7,850 bases of DNA from Palsa-1392 sp036493915 (GCA_036493915.1 DASXPA010000115.1:1-7850); one strand, 5' to 3'; counted from the stretch's first letter, positions 1 to 6,683 are shown. Made by a program: numbers and translations. The notes: generated by a model from the sequence alone, not told the origin.

Positions 1-38
1 ACAGCGACCCCTAGAGTGATGAAAAGGCCGAACAGCAT
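1..38 (-). CDS. Start of a truncated hydrophobic protein (tentative)
   Basis: An ATG at 38-36 directly follows the TAA stop of the glutaredoxin gene (39-41), giving TAAATG with no spacing. The first codons read MLFGLFITLGVA, a hydrophobic run that fits an N-terminal membrane segment or signal anchor. The frame is open to the window edge. No Shine-Dalgarno sequence is visible, so translation would have to be coupled to the upstream gene. Only about 12 codons are present, so neither the product nor the reality of the gene can be settled. Confidence 0.35.
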   Translation of the reverse strand, partial: MLFGLFITLGVA

Positions 39-290
39 TTAGGGGACGATATCGTGCGCGCGGAGGAATTTATCGAGCTGGTGGGTGTCGAAATTCGCGA
101 GCACTTCATCCCCGGCGAGGAGGGTGGGCACGTAAGTTTGCGCGGAGAGCTCTTTCATTTCCTCGTAGGCGGCGCGATCCCGACCGACATCGATTTCGGT
201 GAACTGGTAGCCATGGGCGGTGAGGTAATCCTTCGCGTCGATGCACCAGGAGCACCATTCGCGGCTGAAGAGTTTAAGAGCGGTCGGCAC
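39..290 (-). CDS. Glutaredoxin family protein
   Basis: This is a small thiol-disulfide oxidoreductase of 83 residues, a normal length for a glutaredoxin. A beta strand (LKLFS) leads into the active site C13-S-W-C16. The TYVPTL segment carries the expected cis-proline (P55) that faces the CxxC, and the C-terminal helix (THQLDKFLRAH) closes the fold. The family reduces disulfides or glutathione mixed disulfides in the cytoplasm. The CSWC site is a variant of the classical CPYC, so the physiological partner cannot be named. The start is a GTG at 290-288. The frame stays open upstream to a TAG about 13 codons earlier, but I see no ATG there and no clear ribosome binding site. It shares its strand with, and directly abuts, the truncated hydrophobic gene, so the two may be co-transcribed. 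Confidence 0.85.
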   Translation of the reverse strand: MPTALKLFSREWCSWCIDAKDYLTAHGYQFTEIDVGRDRAAYEEMKELSAQTYVPTLLAGDEVLANFDTHQLDKFLRAHDIVP

Positions 291-331
291 CGGGGGGAAT
301 AAACAGCCACCGCAAGGGGCGTCAATCTCCT

Positions 332-397
332 ACTCGTGTTCGTGCTCGTCCGCATAATTGCTCCGATTGCGATTGTGATTACGATTGCGAGCACGAG
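332..397. repeat. Hexamer-periodic intergenic tract 1
   Basis: The gap between the glutaredoxin and the 307-aa secreted-protein gene holds about eleven consecutive degenerate 6-bp units in one register. The left part reads as variants of NNTCGT (ACTCGT, GTTCGT, GCTCGT), the middle as NNCGAT units and the right as TGCGAG, CACGAG. The ends are a perfect 9-bp inverted repeat, TCGTGCTCG at 340-348 against CGAGCACGA at 388-396, with a 39-nt loop. No open frame of interest crosses it. Related units occur at 4724-4779 and 6684-6767. Confidence 0.6.
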
Positions 398-406
398 CCA
401 AAGAGA

Positions 407-1330
407 TCAGGGTACGATCTGCCAAGCCCCGTCCGGTTCCCGCACCACCCCGAGCCGCCCCGGGTAAACCGTTGAGAGCACCACGCCCGCGCACATCTGC
501 GTCTGTTCGTCTTTCAAACCGGCGAGTGTATTTTCATTAAAGCCGAAGAGCGTCCCATTCGTTCGCGTCACCACCACCTCGGGGCCGCCCGTGGTCGTGA
601 AATTCATCTCGCCCGCCTGCGGCGCCACCGCACGAGCGCCAGACTTGTAAGCCGCCTCGATGCATTGCGCTTTGCGGACGTCATCCACCTTGAGCGAGTC
701 GTTGTCCTCGATCGCTTTGTAGAGCGCGGCGAAATTGGGCTGGAACCATTCCGCTCGCATCTTGAGGAGTGCGGCGATCTTTTGCTTATCCTCCTCGGTT
801 AACGCTGTCACCGCCGGGTAATGGTGCCACGGCAGATCGAGCGCAAAATCGGCCGTGAACTCGCGCTCGAACGTCACTTTGCCTTTCACCTCTTTGCGCT
901 CGTCGACGCCTTCGTTCGCCTGATTCGTCGCGCTCATCGTTCCCGGCCCTGACCCTTCCGTCTGCTGATCGGTCACCGAAGCCCAGCGCAATTCCGCTCG
1001 ATACGGCTTCTTAGGGTCGTTAGGTCTAAATTCGATCCGGATCTTGTTCTTGCCTTTGCGCACCACCGGACCGGCGGAGCTCATCGGGACCCAGACCGCC
1101 GGCCCCACTTCGTGTTCGTCGAAGAGCACGGGTAAATTCTGCTCATGCACATCCTGCTCCGCGAACGGGACATCATTGATGAAGACCTGCGCCTTCCCCG
1201 GCACGGTTGTGACCTCTTTATCCGCCGCTGGGTTACCAATGAAGGGCGTGAACTTGAACTCGACGTTGATCACCGCAGCCGAAGCGAAAGATGAACCGAG
1301 GATAAGAAACGCGCAGACGAGCCTTTTCAT
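407..1330 (-). CDS. Secreted protein of unknown function (307 aa)
   Basis: I do not recognise this family. Residues 1-18 form a typical Sec signal peptide: K2-R3, a hydrophobic core (LVCAFLILG) and a cleavage site ASA|AV. The mature N-terminal part (about 20-125) looks beta-rich, with phrases such as GKAQVFINDVPFAEQD and GKNKIRIEFRPND that suggest a beta-sandwich or carbohydrate-binding-like fold. A hydrophilic linker follows (about 125-150), then an alpha-helical part with many charged residues (about 180-235) and a second beta-rich end finishing REPDGAWQIVP. There are few cysteines and no lipobox or C-terminal sorting motif. A GGAGG sits directly against the ATG at 1330, which is unusually close for a Shine-Dalgarno. 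The next ORF upstream on this strand is the decayed cluster. One TCGTTAGG word (1017-1024) lies within the RPND codons. The coding call is strong, the function unknown. Confidence 0.8.
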   Translation of the reverse strand: MKRLVCAFLILGSSFASAAVINVEFKFTPFIGNPAADKEVTTVPGKAQVFINDVPFAEQDVHEQNLPVLFDEHEVGPAVWVPMSSAGPVVRKGKNKIRIEFRPNDPKKPYRAELRWASVTDQQTEGSGPGTMSATNQANEGVDERKEVKGKVTFEREFTADFALDLPWHHYPAVTALTEEDKQKIAALLKMRAEWFQPNFAALYKAIEDNDSLKVDDVRKAQCIEAAYKSGARAVAPQAGEMNFTTTGGPEVVVTRTNGTLFGFNENTLAGLKDEQTQMCAGVVLSTVYPGRLGVVREPDGAWQIVP

Positions 1331-1402
1331 CCTCCGGTTGTGACTCAGCGCCGGACAAAAAACAATCTTATTTCTCAGCGCGAGTCTTAGTGCGGGGACG
1401 GG

Positions 1403-1798
1403 TCATCGTTCCCTCCAAATGTGCAGCACCATGATCAGCGGCAAAGCCAAACCAACCCATAAATGCGCCGCGCTCGTCGAGGCGTGCAGCCTTCCCCACC
1501 GACTAATAGGAGTCCGTAGCCGGTCAGAACAAGGAAGCCGAAGAGACTCAGAACGGTAAGCCCCGATCGCAGATTCCGGTCCGCGCGTCAGGCAAACTTC
1601 ACGTGCATCGGAAGGAGGGTGCCGATCAAGATCAGAGTTAACATGGCCGCCGCACCATGAACTTTGAGCATCCAGGCTTCGTCCGGAGTGGCTCCACCGA
1701 ATTCGTTAGGCGATGCTGCGAAGTTAGTGCAGCCAGGCCCAGGCCGCGCCAGACAAAAAACGAGGGCCCTCGTCGCACAGGCGAACCACTCGTGACAT
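1403..1798 (-). pseudogene. Decayed small multi-His membrane protein (DUF4405-like)
   Basis: Reading fragments from different minus frames gives one membrane protein. Near the start a frame reads RRGPSFFVWRGLGLAALT. Another carries SPNEFGG and then KVHGAAAMLTLILIGTLLP followed by MHVKFA. An in-frame TGA at 1590-1588 follows, probably an ancestral Trp. The same frame continues RADRNLRSGL and FLVLTGYGLLLVGGEG. A frameshift near 1490 leads to HASTSAAHLWVGLALPLI and MVLHIWRER, ending at TGA (1405-1403). The spaced histidines in hydrophobic helices (KVHG, PMHV, AAHL, VLHI) suggest a cytochrome-b-like or DUF4405 membrane protein, recalled rather than searched. It starts just after the ApbE remnant (ATG at 1798), which fits an old operon. 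At least two frame breaks and one nonsense codon make a functional product very unlikely. That this is a gene remnant is solid; the family name is less so. Confidence 0.65.
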
Positions 1799-1801
1799 CG
1801 G

Positions 1802-2356
1802 CTATGCCTGACCGAGTTGGTCCGCCGCATCGTTTTGAGAAAGCCAGTGCGGCGCGCCCTTCCCGTCCAACACAAGCGCCTCTGCCTCGTGTCGCTCCAC
1901 TAAGTCCTGTGCCTCCCCGCGCAGGACGAGAGCTATCTTCGTTAGGGCGTCCGCCGTTAAACAATCCGCCGCGCCGACAGTGACGCTAACTTCTTCGCGC
2001 ATCGGGTCACCGTTTCGCCCATCGAAAAGCTCCGGCGCGAAATAGGATGCCGAAGTAGCGAGTGCCCGATCCCGCAAGAACACCGTGCCCGCAGCCCGAA
2101 GTGGATCGAGTGGATGGCGGATCTGCACCGGTTGCGGCTCACGACCGAAAGCCCGAAGATCGCCGCCGGCATTTACCATCCGTTCCCGCTCCTGCCCGAC
2201 GCATGGCCGCGACCGCGCGATCGACCGCGAAACCCTTTGCGATTCCGCCGAGGTCGAGAGTCAACTGGCGCCGGAACTTGATAAGGTTGTCATGTCCGAT
2301 CGGCACGTCGCGCCACTGCCACTGACGCCGAGCGTGATATCGAACGCGCCATTGTT
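1802..2356 (-). pseudogene. apbE: Decayed ApbE-type FAD:protein FMN transferase
   Basis: Active ApbE proteins transfer FMN from FAD onto Thr/Ser of exported flavoproteins. Three minus-strand frames carry successive pieces. First comes NGAFDITLGVSG (about 2353-2318), resembling the family's GAFD-T-G segment. Then WRDVPIGHDNLIKFRRQ runs into the hallmark DLGGIAKGFAVDRA (2255-2214). Last is MVNAGGDLRAFG (from 2179) through DRALATSASYF and ADCLTADALTKIALVL to a TAG at 1804-1802. The frames differ, so there are breaks near 2318 (with sequence missing between) and at 2180-2210. Roughly 185 codons remain against about 300 or more for complete ApbE proteins, and the N-terminal third is gone. The last 125 codons are an uninterrupted frame, so an annotation program could call them a short gene. 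They lack the Mg/FAD-binding front half and should not be active. It is fused at its 5' end to the DUF6662-like remnant. Confidence 0.8.
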
Positions 2357-3133
2357 AGGTCATCGGCGCCTTTACCATAGACTTGATAGTTCCAAGTCAA
2401 GGTCGCCCACCAGCGCTCGCGAGCGTAGTGGATCGATGGCCCGGCGTAGAGGACGCGGTGCTCGAATTTATCGCAATCGAACTGCGGACACTCGGTGCGG
2501 TAGTGAACCTCGAGCCCGGCGTACCAATTCGGCGCGAAGCGATAAGTTGCGCCGCCAGCCGTTTCAAAAGCCATTTCTTCGGGTATTACTCGGCCGCCTG
2601 CTTCCCCCAGCCCCACTCTGCGCCGAGATTGAAGACCGTGATGAGGATATCATCGAGAGTCTTTCCGCAGATCGAGCTCCGGTTTCACATAACGCTCGTA
2701 TTGTTTCAGTCCATCGACTTCGTCATTGAGGAAGATAGCCGCCTTCGAGACGAAGGGCCAGCTCGAGCGGATCCTCGAAAGGACTTAGGATCGGGTATTT
2801 GCCGGAACCTTCGAAGCCACCGAAGCGATAGCTATTTCGGTTCGACAGGCCGGGCACATTCTTGTTCTAGAAATAATGATTCACCAGCGAGAGACTGGCC
2901 TGAAACTGGTTGGTGAAGCCATATTCGTATTCCGTCTCATAATTGGAACCGTAATAGGTGCCTTCATCCTCGCCGGTGCGCAGAGTTACGAATTGATAAA
3001 TTTCGCCATGCTCGGAAGGGAGGGTCTCCGCGCCACGCGCGAAACCGAAGAATTGTTCATCAACTCGCGCCGCGCTGGTCACAAAAATGGCCGGGAGCGC
3101 GTAACTGCAAAGCGCCAGTGGGATGAATTTCAT
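2357..3133 (-). pseudogene. Decayed exported protein, DUF6662-like
   Basis: The first frame (3133-2867) begins MKFIPLALCSYALPAIFVTS, a signal peptide, then DEQFFGFARGAETLP, HGEIYQFVTLRTG and EYGFTNQFQASLSLVNHYF. It ends at a TAG (2869-2867), after which the same frame continues with YRFGGFEG and LALRLEGGYL. A frameshift near 2728-2735 leads to DEVDGLKQYERYVKPELDL. Another near 2660 leads to LDDILITVFNLGAEWGWGKQ, which reaches a TAA near 2590. A third shift leads to EMAFETAGGATYRFAPNWY, EHRVLYAGPSIHYARERWW and LTWNYQVYGKGADD. The repeated beta-strand and aromatic pattern fits an outer-membrane-barrel-like protein, and I recall this wording from DUF6662 proteins of Verrucomicrobiota. Two nonsense codons and at least three frame breaks, beside clean gcv genes, point to true decay rather than poor sequence. 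The C-terminal strands are missing, replaced at about 2357 by ApbE sequence. Confidence 0.75.
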
Positions 3134-3199
3134 TCCAGCAGCCTAGGCGGCTAGCGTACGCTCCGCGGCCGGTTGCTATTTTTAGCGGCGCGTTGCAGC

Positions 3200-3577
3200 T
3201 CAGCTCAGCGACGCTCTGTAGGCTGCCGCGTCCTTAAGCTCGTGGAGCTGGTCGGAATTCTCGACTTCTAAGACGTAAATCCAACCTTCGCCGTAGGGAT
3301 CGGTGTTGATGAGAGCGGGATTGGTCTCGAGCGACTCATTCACTTCGAGCACAGTCCCTTTCGCCGGTGCGTAGATGTCGCTCGCTGCCTTCACGGATTC
3401 GACGACCGCGATCGTGCTCCCGGCGTCATAACTCGTACCAGTTTTCGGCAGCTCGACGTAAATCACATCGGTCAACTCCGCCTGAGCGTGATCGGTAATG
3501 CCGACGCGAATTTTGTTGTCTTCGCGGCGAACCCATTCGTGGGATGCGGTGTAGAGGAGGTCGTCTGGAACGTTCAT
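3200..3577 (-). CDS. gcvH: Glycine cleavage system H protein
   Basis: GcvH is the lipoyl-carrying shuttle of the glycine cleavage complex. It takes the aminomethyl group from the P protein, presents it to GcvT and is reoxidised by the L protein. The 125-residue length is normal. The N-terminus has the family pattern YTASHEWV, then the strand GITDHAQAELTDVIYVELP. The lipoylation site is K63 in ESVKAASD, followed by DIYAPAKGTVLEVNESLE, NPALINTDPYGEGWI and a C-terminal helix. The ATG (3577-3575) overlaps the gcvT stop as ATGA. No Shine-Dalgarno is seen, so it is probably translationally coupled to gcvT. The P protein genes, often next in such operons, are not here: the downstream DNA is the decayed cluster. 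No residue essential to the family is missing. Confidence 0.97.
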   Translation of the reverse strand: MNVPDDLLYTASHEWVRREDNKIRVGITDHAQAELTDVIYVELPKTGTSYDAGSTIAVVESVKAASDIYAPAKGTVLEVNESLETNPALINTDPYGEGWIYVLEVENSDQLHELKDAAAYRASLS

Positions 3578-4674
3578 GGTTTTTTGTAGAGCGGTTTCTT
3601 TTCGATCACGGCCGGAAATTTTTGGCCGCGGATTTCAATCTCGATTTCTTCGCCGGGCTTCGGCGTGGGCGTCGTTAGGTAAGCCATTCCGATGCCGTAG
3701 TGCAGGCTCGGGGAAAGGGTGCCGCTGGTGACTTCACCGGCGTCGCTGCCATTACGGAACGCGCGATAATGCGGGCGCGGCGGCGGGCCTTTGCCTTTCA
3801 TCCGAAAAGCGATCAGGCGGCGCGAGAGGCCGGCTTCTTTCTCCTCTCGCAATTTTTGCCGGCCGCTGAACTTCGGCTTCGTCAGGTCGACAAAGAATCC
3901 GAGCCCAGCTTCGAGCGGGTTGTGTTCGGGAGAAAGGTCGGAGCCGTTCAGGGGATAACACATTTCCAAGCGCAAAGTGTCGCGCGAACCGAGACCGCAG
4001 GGTCGAATGCCTAACGACTCCCCTTTCTCGAGCACTTCGTTCCAGACCTTCGGGGCATCTTCTGCAGCGAAGAAAACCTCGATCCCTTCCTCCCCAGTAT
4101 AACCGGTTCGGGCGACCCAGAGTTTCATTCCGTCCAGCTCGAAACGGGCGATTTGATTTCGTTCCGGCATCTTTGGGCTAGGGCCAAAGAGTGCCCGGAA
4201 AAGTTCGCCGACGCGCGGGCCTTGGATCGCGAGCCCCGCATATCGCTCGCTCTGATTTTCGAGCTGCACGCCGTCGTCGAGATGCGATTGCAGCCATGCG
4301 AAATCGACCTCGATTCGCGAAGCGTTGACGACGAGGAGAAACTTCTCGTTCTCGATCTGGTAGGCGATCAAGTCGTCTATGATGCCGGCGTTCTCGTCGA
4401 GCAAAAGGGTGTATTGACCGCTGCCGACCTCGAGCTTCGCAATGTCGTTGGTCAGCATCGTGTTGAGCCACTCGCTGGCGCGCGGACCGCTCGCGAGCAG
4501 CTCGCCCATGTGGGAAATGTCGAAGACCCCGAGACTGTTCCGCACCGCCTCGTGTTCCTCCATGATGCTGCTGTATTGCACCGGCATAAGCCAGCCGCCG
4601 AAGGGGATGATTTTCGCGCCGAGCTTAACGTGTTCGTCGTAAAGCGGAGTGCGTTTTTCCCCAACGTCGCTCAT
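3574..4674 (-). CDS. gcvT: Glycine cleavage T protein (aminomethyltransferase)
   Basis: GcvT releases ammonia from the aminomethyl-lipoyl arm of GcvH and moves the one-carbon unit to tetrahydrofolate as 5,10-methylene-THF. From the ATG at 4674 the protein is 366 residues, a typical size. The N-terminus reads RTPLYDEHVKLGAKIIPFGGW, then FDISHMGE at about 52-59. The folate-site aspartate region GIIDDLIAY lies at about 97-105, AIQGPR at 149-154, ARTGYTGEEGIEV at 188-200 and RDTLRLEMCYPL at 231-242. The C-terminal barrel has GEVTSGTLSPSL at 313-324. A GTG 13 codons upstream (4713) is also in frame, but the ATG matches where homologues begin. The gene is divergent from the rhomboid-like gene, so its promoter should lie in 4675-4834. 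Two TCGTTAGG words (3672-3679, and 4010-4017 on the complement) fall inside, encoding YLTT and ESLG with CTA and TTA leucines. Confidence 0.96.
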   Translation of the reverse strand: MSDVGEKRTPLYDEHVKLGAKIIPFGGWLMPVQYSSIMEEHEAVRNSLGVFDISHMGELLASGPRASEWLNTMLTNDIAKLEVGSGQYTLLLDENAGIIDDLIAYQIENEKFLLVVNASRIEVDFAWLQSHLDDGVQLENQSERYAGLAIQGPRVGELFRALFGPSPKMPERNQIARFELDGMKLWVARTGYTGEEGIEVFFAAEDAPKVWNEVLEKGESLGIRPCGLGSRDTLRLEMCYPLNGSDLSPEHNPLEAGLGFFVDLTKPKFSGRQKLREEKEAGLSRRLIAFRMKGKGPPPRPHYRAFRNGSDAGEVTSGTLSPSLHYGIGMAYLTTPTPKPGEEIEIEIRGQKFPAVIEKKPLYKKP

Positions 4675-4723
4675 CGCGGCCAGCCTAGATGTTGCCTTGC
4701 GGGTGTCAATCACTCGGCCTTTT

Positions 4724-4779
4724 GCTCGTGTTCGGGCTCCTGCTCGTTATCGACCCCCTCAAAAGATCGAGCACGAGTA
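4724..4779. repeat. Hexamer-periodic intergenic tract 2
   Basis: In the divergent gcvT / rhomboid-like spacer, four adjacent 6-bp units (GCTCGT, GTTCGG, GCTCCT, GCTCGT) are followed by an A/C-rich centre. Inverted-orientation units CGAGCA and CGAGTA then follow at 4768-4779. The arms TGCTCG (4741-4746) and CGAGCA (4768-4773) can pair. The wording closely matches tract 1 (GCTCGT/GTTCGT on the left, CGAGCACGAG on the right), so the two look like members of one dispersed family. It sits where both divergent promoters must be. Confidence 0.55.
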
Positions 4780-4834
4780 GGACAAGAGACGACAGTTTGA
4801 ACTCGCCACGGGCCGCCTATACGGTGGCGCAACG

Positions 4835-5620
4835 ATGAATGTCCTCGATTCCCTCGAACGGCGCTTCGGCCGATTTGCCATCCCGGGGCTGATCCGCATC
4901 GTCGCCGGCTTCAACGGGCTCGTTTTTGTCCTCGCCCGGCTCAGCCCGGACTTCGTGCGCATGCTCGACCTGAATCGGCACGCGATCCTCCGCGGCGAGG
5001 TCTGGCGGCTGGTCACTTACATCTTCATCCCGCCGACCGACAGCCCGATCTGGATTCTCTTCATCCTTCTTTTTCTCTGGTATATCGGCGAGGGGCTGGA
5101 GCGCGCGTGGGGTGCATTTCGGCTCAATCTCTTCTACCTCGTCGGCATGATCGGCACGACGGTCGCGGCCTTTTTCTTTGGAAGTAATTTCTCCAACACA
5201 ATGCTGAACGCTTCGCTCTTTTTCGCCTTCGCGAATTTCTATCCGGACGAAGTCATCTACATCTTTTTCATTTTGCCGGCGAAAGTGAAATGGCTCGCCT
5301 GGGTTTCAGCGGCACTACTTCTGTTTGGTTTTGTCACGAGTCCCATGTCCTATCGCATGGCGCTGGTCGCGTCCTTTGCGAACTACTTCATTTTCTTCGG
5401 ACCGGAGATGGTGCGCGCGGCGCGAAATCGTCATGAAGTCGCAGGCCGGCGGCGGCGTTTTGAGGAAAAGTCCCGGCCGGAGGACGAGGCGCTCCACCAT
5501 TGTGCAACTTGCGGTGCAACGGAATTGACGAATCCGAATCTGGAGTTTCGCGTCTCGCGGGACGGCGAAGAATATTGTCTCGCGCATCTCCCCAGCGCCG
5601 TCGCGAAGGTCGAGGTATAA
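4835..5620 (+). CDS. Rhomboid-fold membrane protein, probably non-proteolytic, with Cys/His tail
   Basis: This 261-residue protein has an N-terminal amphipathic start (LDSLERRFGRFAIPGLIRIV) and five or six membrane segments between about 20 and 190. It carries rhomboid landmarks: GEVWRLVTYIF (54-64, the W-R loop pattern) and an E-R-x-W-G motif in GLERAWGAF. Where an active rhomboid has GxSG, this protein reads LNASLFFAF (124-132). The last helix reads ALVASFANYFIFF with no His, so the Ser/His pair is not recognisable. It is best called a rhomboid-like pseudoprotease, as many such genes are loosely named rhomboid protease. The soluble tail (about 195-261) has C223-x2-C226 and C248-x2-H251, a likely zinc-binding knuckle. 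The start ATG (4835) has no good Shine-Dalgarno; the protein aligns sensibly from here. It is divergent from gcvT and 230 bp upstream of hemQ. The substrate or partner is unknown. Confidence 0.8.
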   Translation: MNVLDSLERRFGRFAIPGLIRIVAGFNGLVFVLARLSPDFVRMLDLNRHAILRGEVWRLVTYIFIPPTDSPIWILFILLFLWYIGEGLERAWGAFRLNLFYLVGMIGTTVAAFFFGSNFSNTMLNASLFFAFANFYPDEVIYIFFILPAKVKWLAWVSAALLLFGFVTSPMSYRMALVASFANYFIFFGPEMVRAARNRHEVAGRRRRFEEKSRPEDEALHHCATCGATELTNPNLEFRVSRDGEEYCLAHLPSAVAKVEV

Positions 5621-5644
5621 CGACTAATCCTGCGCTCTCTTCCT

Positions 5645-5743
5645 TGTCAGCCTGAGTGCAGCGATGGATCTGACGATATCCGGGAGCCGGCGAAGTCGGT
5701 CGGAATGCAAGGGGTCGCTCATGAGATCGCTCGCTCAGGGTGA
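5645..5743. repeat. Degenerate inverted repeat (REP/MITE-like)
   Basis: The left arm at 5645-5671 contains CCTGAGTGCAGCGATGGATCT with one extra 4-bp stretch. The right arm at 5724-5743 is AGATCGCTCGCTCAGGGTGA, whose complement is TCACCCTGAGCGAGCGATCT. The arms therefore pair over about 20 bp with a few mismatches and a gap, around a spacer of about 50 bp. The core resembles a palindromic element, CCTGAGCG-AGCGA-GGATCT, that I recall as common between genes in several soil phyla. It fills much of the 230-bp space between the rhomboid-like gene and hemQ. In the remaining 5744-5850 I see no clear gene. Confidence 0.55.
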
Positions 5744-5850
5744 TCGTCATCCGCTCGGAAAGAAGTGATGCGCTCACGCACGGGAGCCGAAAACTTTCCG
5801 ACATCCGCCGCCCGCTTGACCCCACCGGTGCGCGACCGGAAACTGCGCCC

Positions 5851-6672
5851 ATGGATCCCACTCCGGCGCCGCTCATTCCGCAGGATGGCTGGCATTGTCT
5901 TCACTTATTTTACCGGATCGAGTACGGACAATGGCAGCTGCTCAGCTCGACGGAACAGCGCGCGGCCAAAGTCGCCCTTTCCACCCTCGTGCAGGAAACG
6001 CGCGCGCTCGAAAGCACCCAGCTCCTCACCCTCAGCGAGGTGACGCCGAAAGCCGATCTTGGTTTCATGCTCGTCACGCCCGATCTGCAGACTGCCAATC
6101 GGATCGAGAAGCAACTTACCTTGTCGTTAGGCGCGGATGTCCTCGTGCCGGTTTACAGTTATCTCTCCCTCACCGAAGAGAGCGAATACACCACGACTGA
6201 CGAGCAATGGGCGCAAACCATCGAGAGCGAGCAACAGCTCAAACCGGGTACACCGGAGTTCGATGCGGCGATGGATTCCTTCCGCGAGCGGATGAAACAT
6301 TACCGGCACGAGCGCGTTTATCCGACGCTGCCGGACTGGCCGATCGTCTGCTTTTACAACATGACGAAGCGGCGCGGCGAAGACCGCAACTGGTATGTCC
6401 TGCCCTACGAAGAACGGCGCCGGCTCATGGCCGGTCACGCGCGTGTCGGTCGTCAGTACGCCGGCAAAATCAAACAACTTATCACCGGCTCGACCGGGCT
6501 CGACGACGCGGAATGGGGCGTGACGCTTTTCGCTCACGATACTTTTCAGATCAAAGCAATCGTCTATCAGATGCGCTTCGACGAAGTGAGCGCGGCCTAT
6601 GCCGACTTCGGCGAATTTTACGTTGGCATTCAGTTGCCGCTCGACGAACTGTTCCGCCGCCTGCAGTTGTGA
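5851..6672 (+). CDS. hemQ: Coproheme decarboxylase (HemQ), chlorite-dismutase family
   Basis: HemQ performs the last step of the coproporphyrin-dependent haem pathway, the peroxide-driven oxidative decarboxylation of two propionates of coproheme III to give haem b. The 273-residue length fits. The N-terminal ferredoxin-like half starts DGWHCLHLFYR. The YSYLSLTE strand (102-109) holds candidate catalytic tyrosines. The C-terminal half has RVYPTLPDWPIVCFYNMTKR, then NWYVLPYEERRRLMAGH with the probable proximal haem ligand H196 in GHARVGRQYAGKI. EWGVTLFAHD and FQIKAIVYQMRFDEVSAAY follow, all strong family signatures. I chose the ATG at 5851. A GTG 37 codons upstream (5740) is in frame, but that stretch overlaps the inverted repeat and is unlike a HemQ N-terminus. 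No clear Shine-Dalgarno is seen. A TCGTTAGG word at 6124-6131 encodes S-L-G with a TTA codon. The other haem genes are not nearby. Confidence 0.93.
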   Translation: MDPTPAPLIPQDGWHCLHLFYRIEYGQWQLLSSTEQRAAKVALSTLVQETRALESTQLLTLSEVTPKADLGFMLVTPDLQTANRIEKQLTLSLGADVLVPVYSYLSLTEESEYTTTDEQWAQTIESEQQLKPGTPEFDAAMDSFRERMKHYRHERVYPTLPDWPIVCFYNMTKRRGEDRNWYVLPYEERRRLMAGHARVGRQYAGKIKQLITGSTGLDDAEWGVTLFAHDTFQIKAIVYQMRFDEVSAAYADFGEFYVGIQLPLDELFRRLQL

Positions 6673-6683
6673 TCTCTTGCCCT

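Noticed and set aside
1345..1381. Direct repeat CTCAGCGC upstream of the 307-aa gene
   Set aside because: It has only two 8-bp copies about 30 bp apart in GC-rich DNA, with no further support as an operator.
2085..2729. Plus-strand open frame of 214 codons across the decayed cluster
   Set aside because: It is Arg/Ser-rich shadow sequence, while the minus strand in the same place shows clear ApbE and DUF6662-like segments.
3200..4674. Glycine riboswitch for the gcv genes
   Set aside because: The leader at 4675-4834 shows no tandem aptamer-like structure that I can recognise. It is short and occupied by the hexamer tract.
4153..4800. Long plus-strand open frame of 215 codons opposite gcvT
   Set aside because: It is the complement of the strongly supported gcvT frame. 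Its protein has no domain texture, and GC-rich third positions readily open antisense frames.
4797..4823. Possible promoter TTGAAC / TATACG before the rhomboid-like gene
   Set aside because: The spacing is only 15 bp, the -10 matches weakly, and it would leave almost no leader. It is too weak to list.
5740..5850. GTG-initiated extension of HemQ
   Set aside because: It begins inside the inverted repeat, has no HemQ-like sequence, and the ATG at 5851 gives a normal-length protein.
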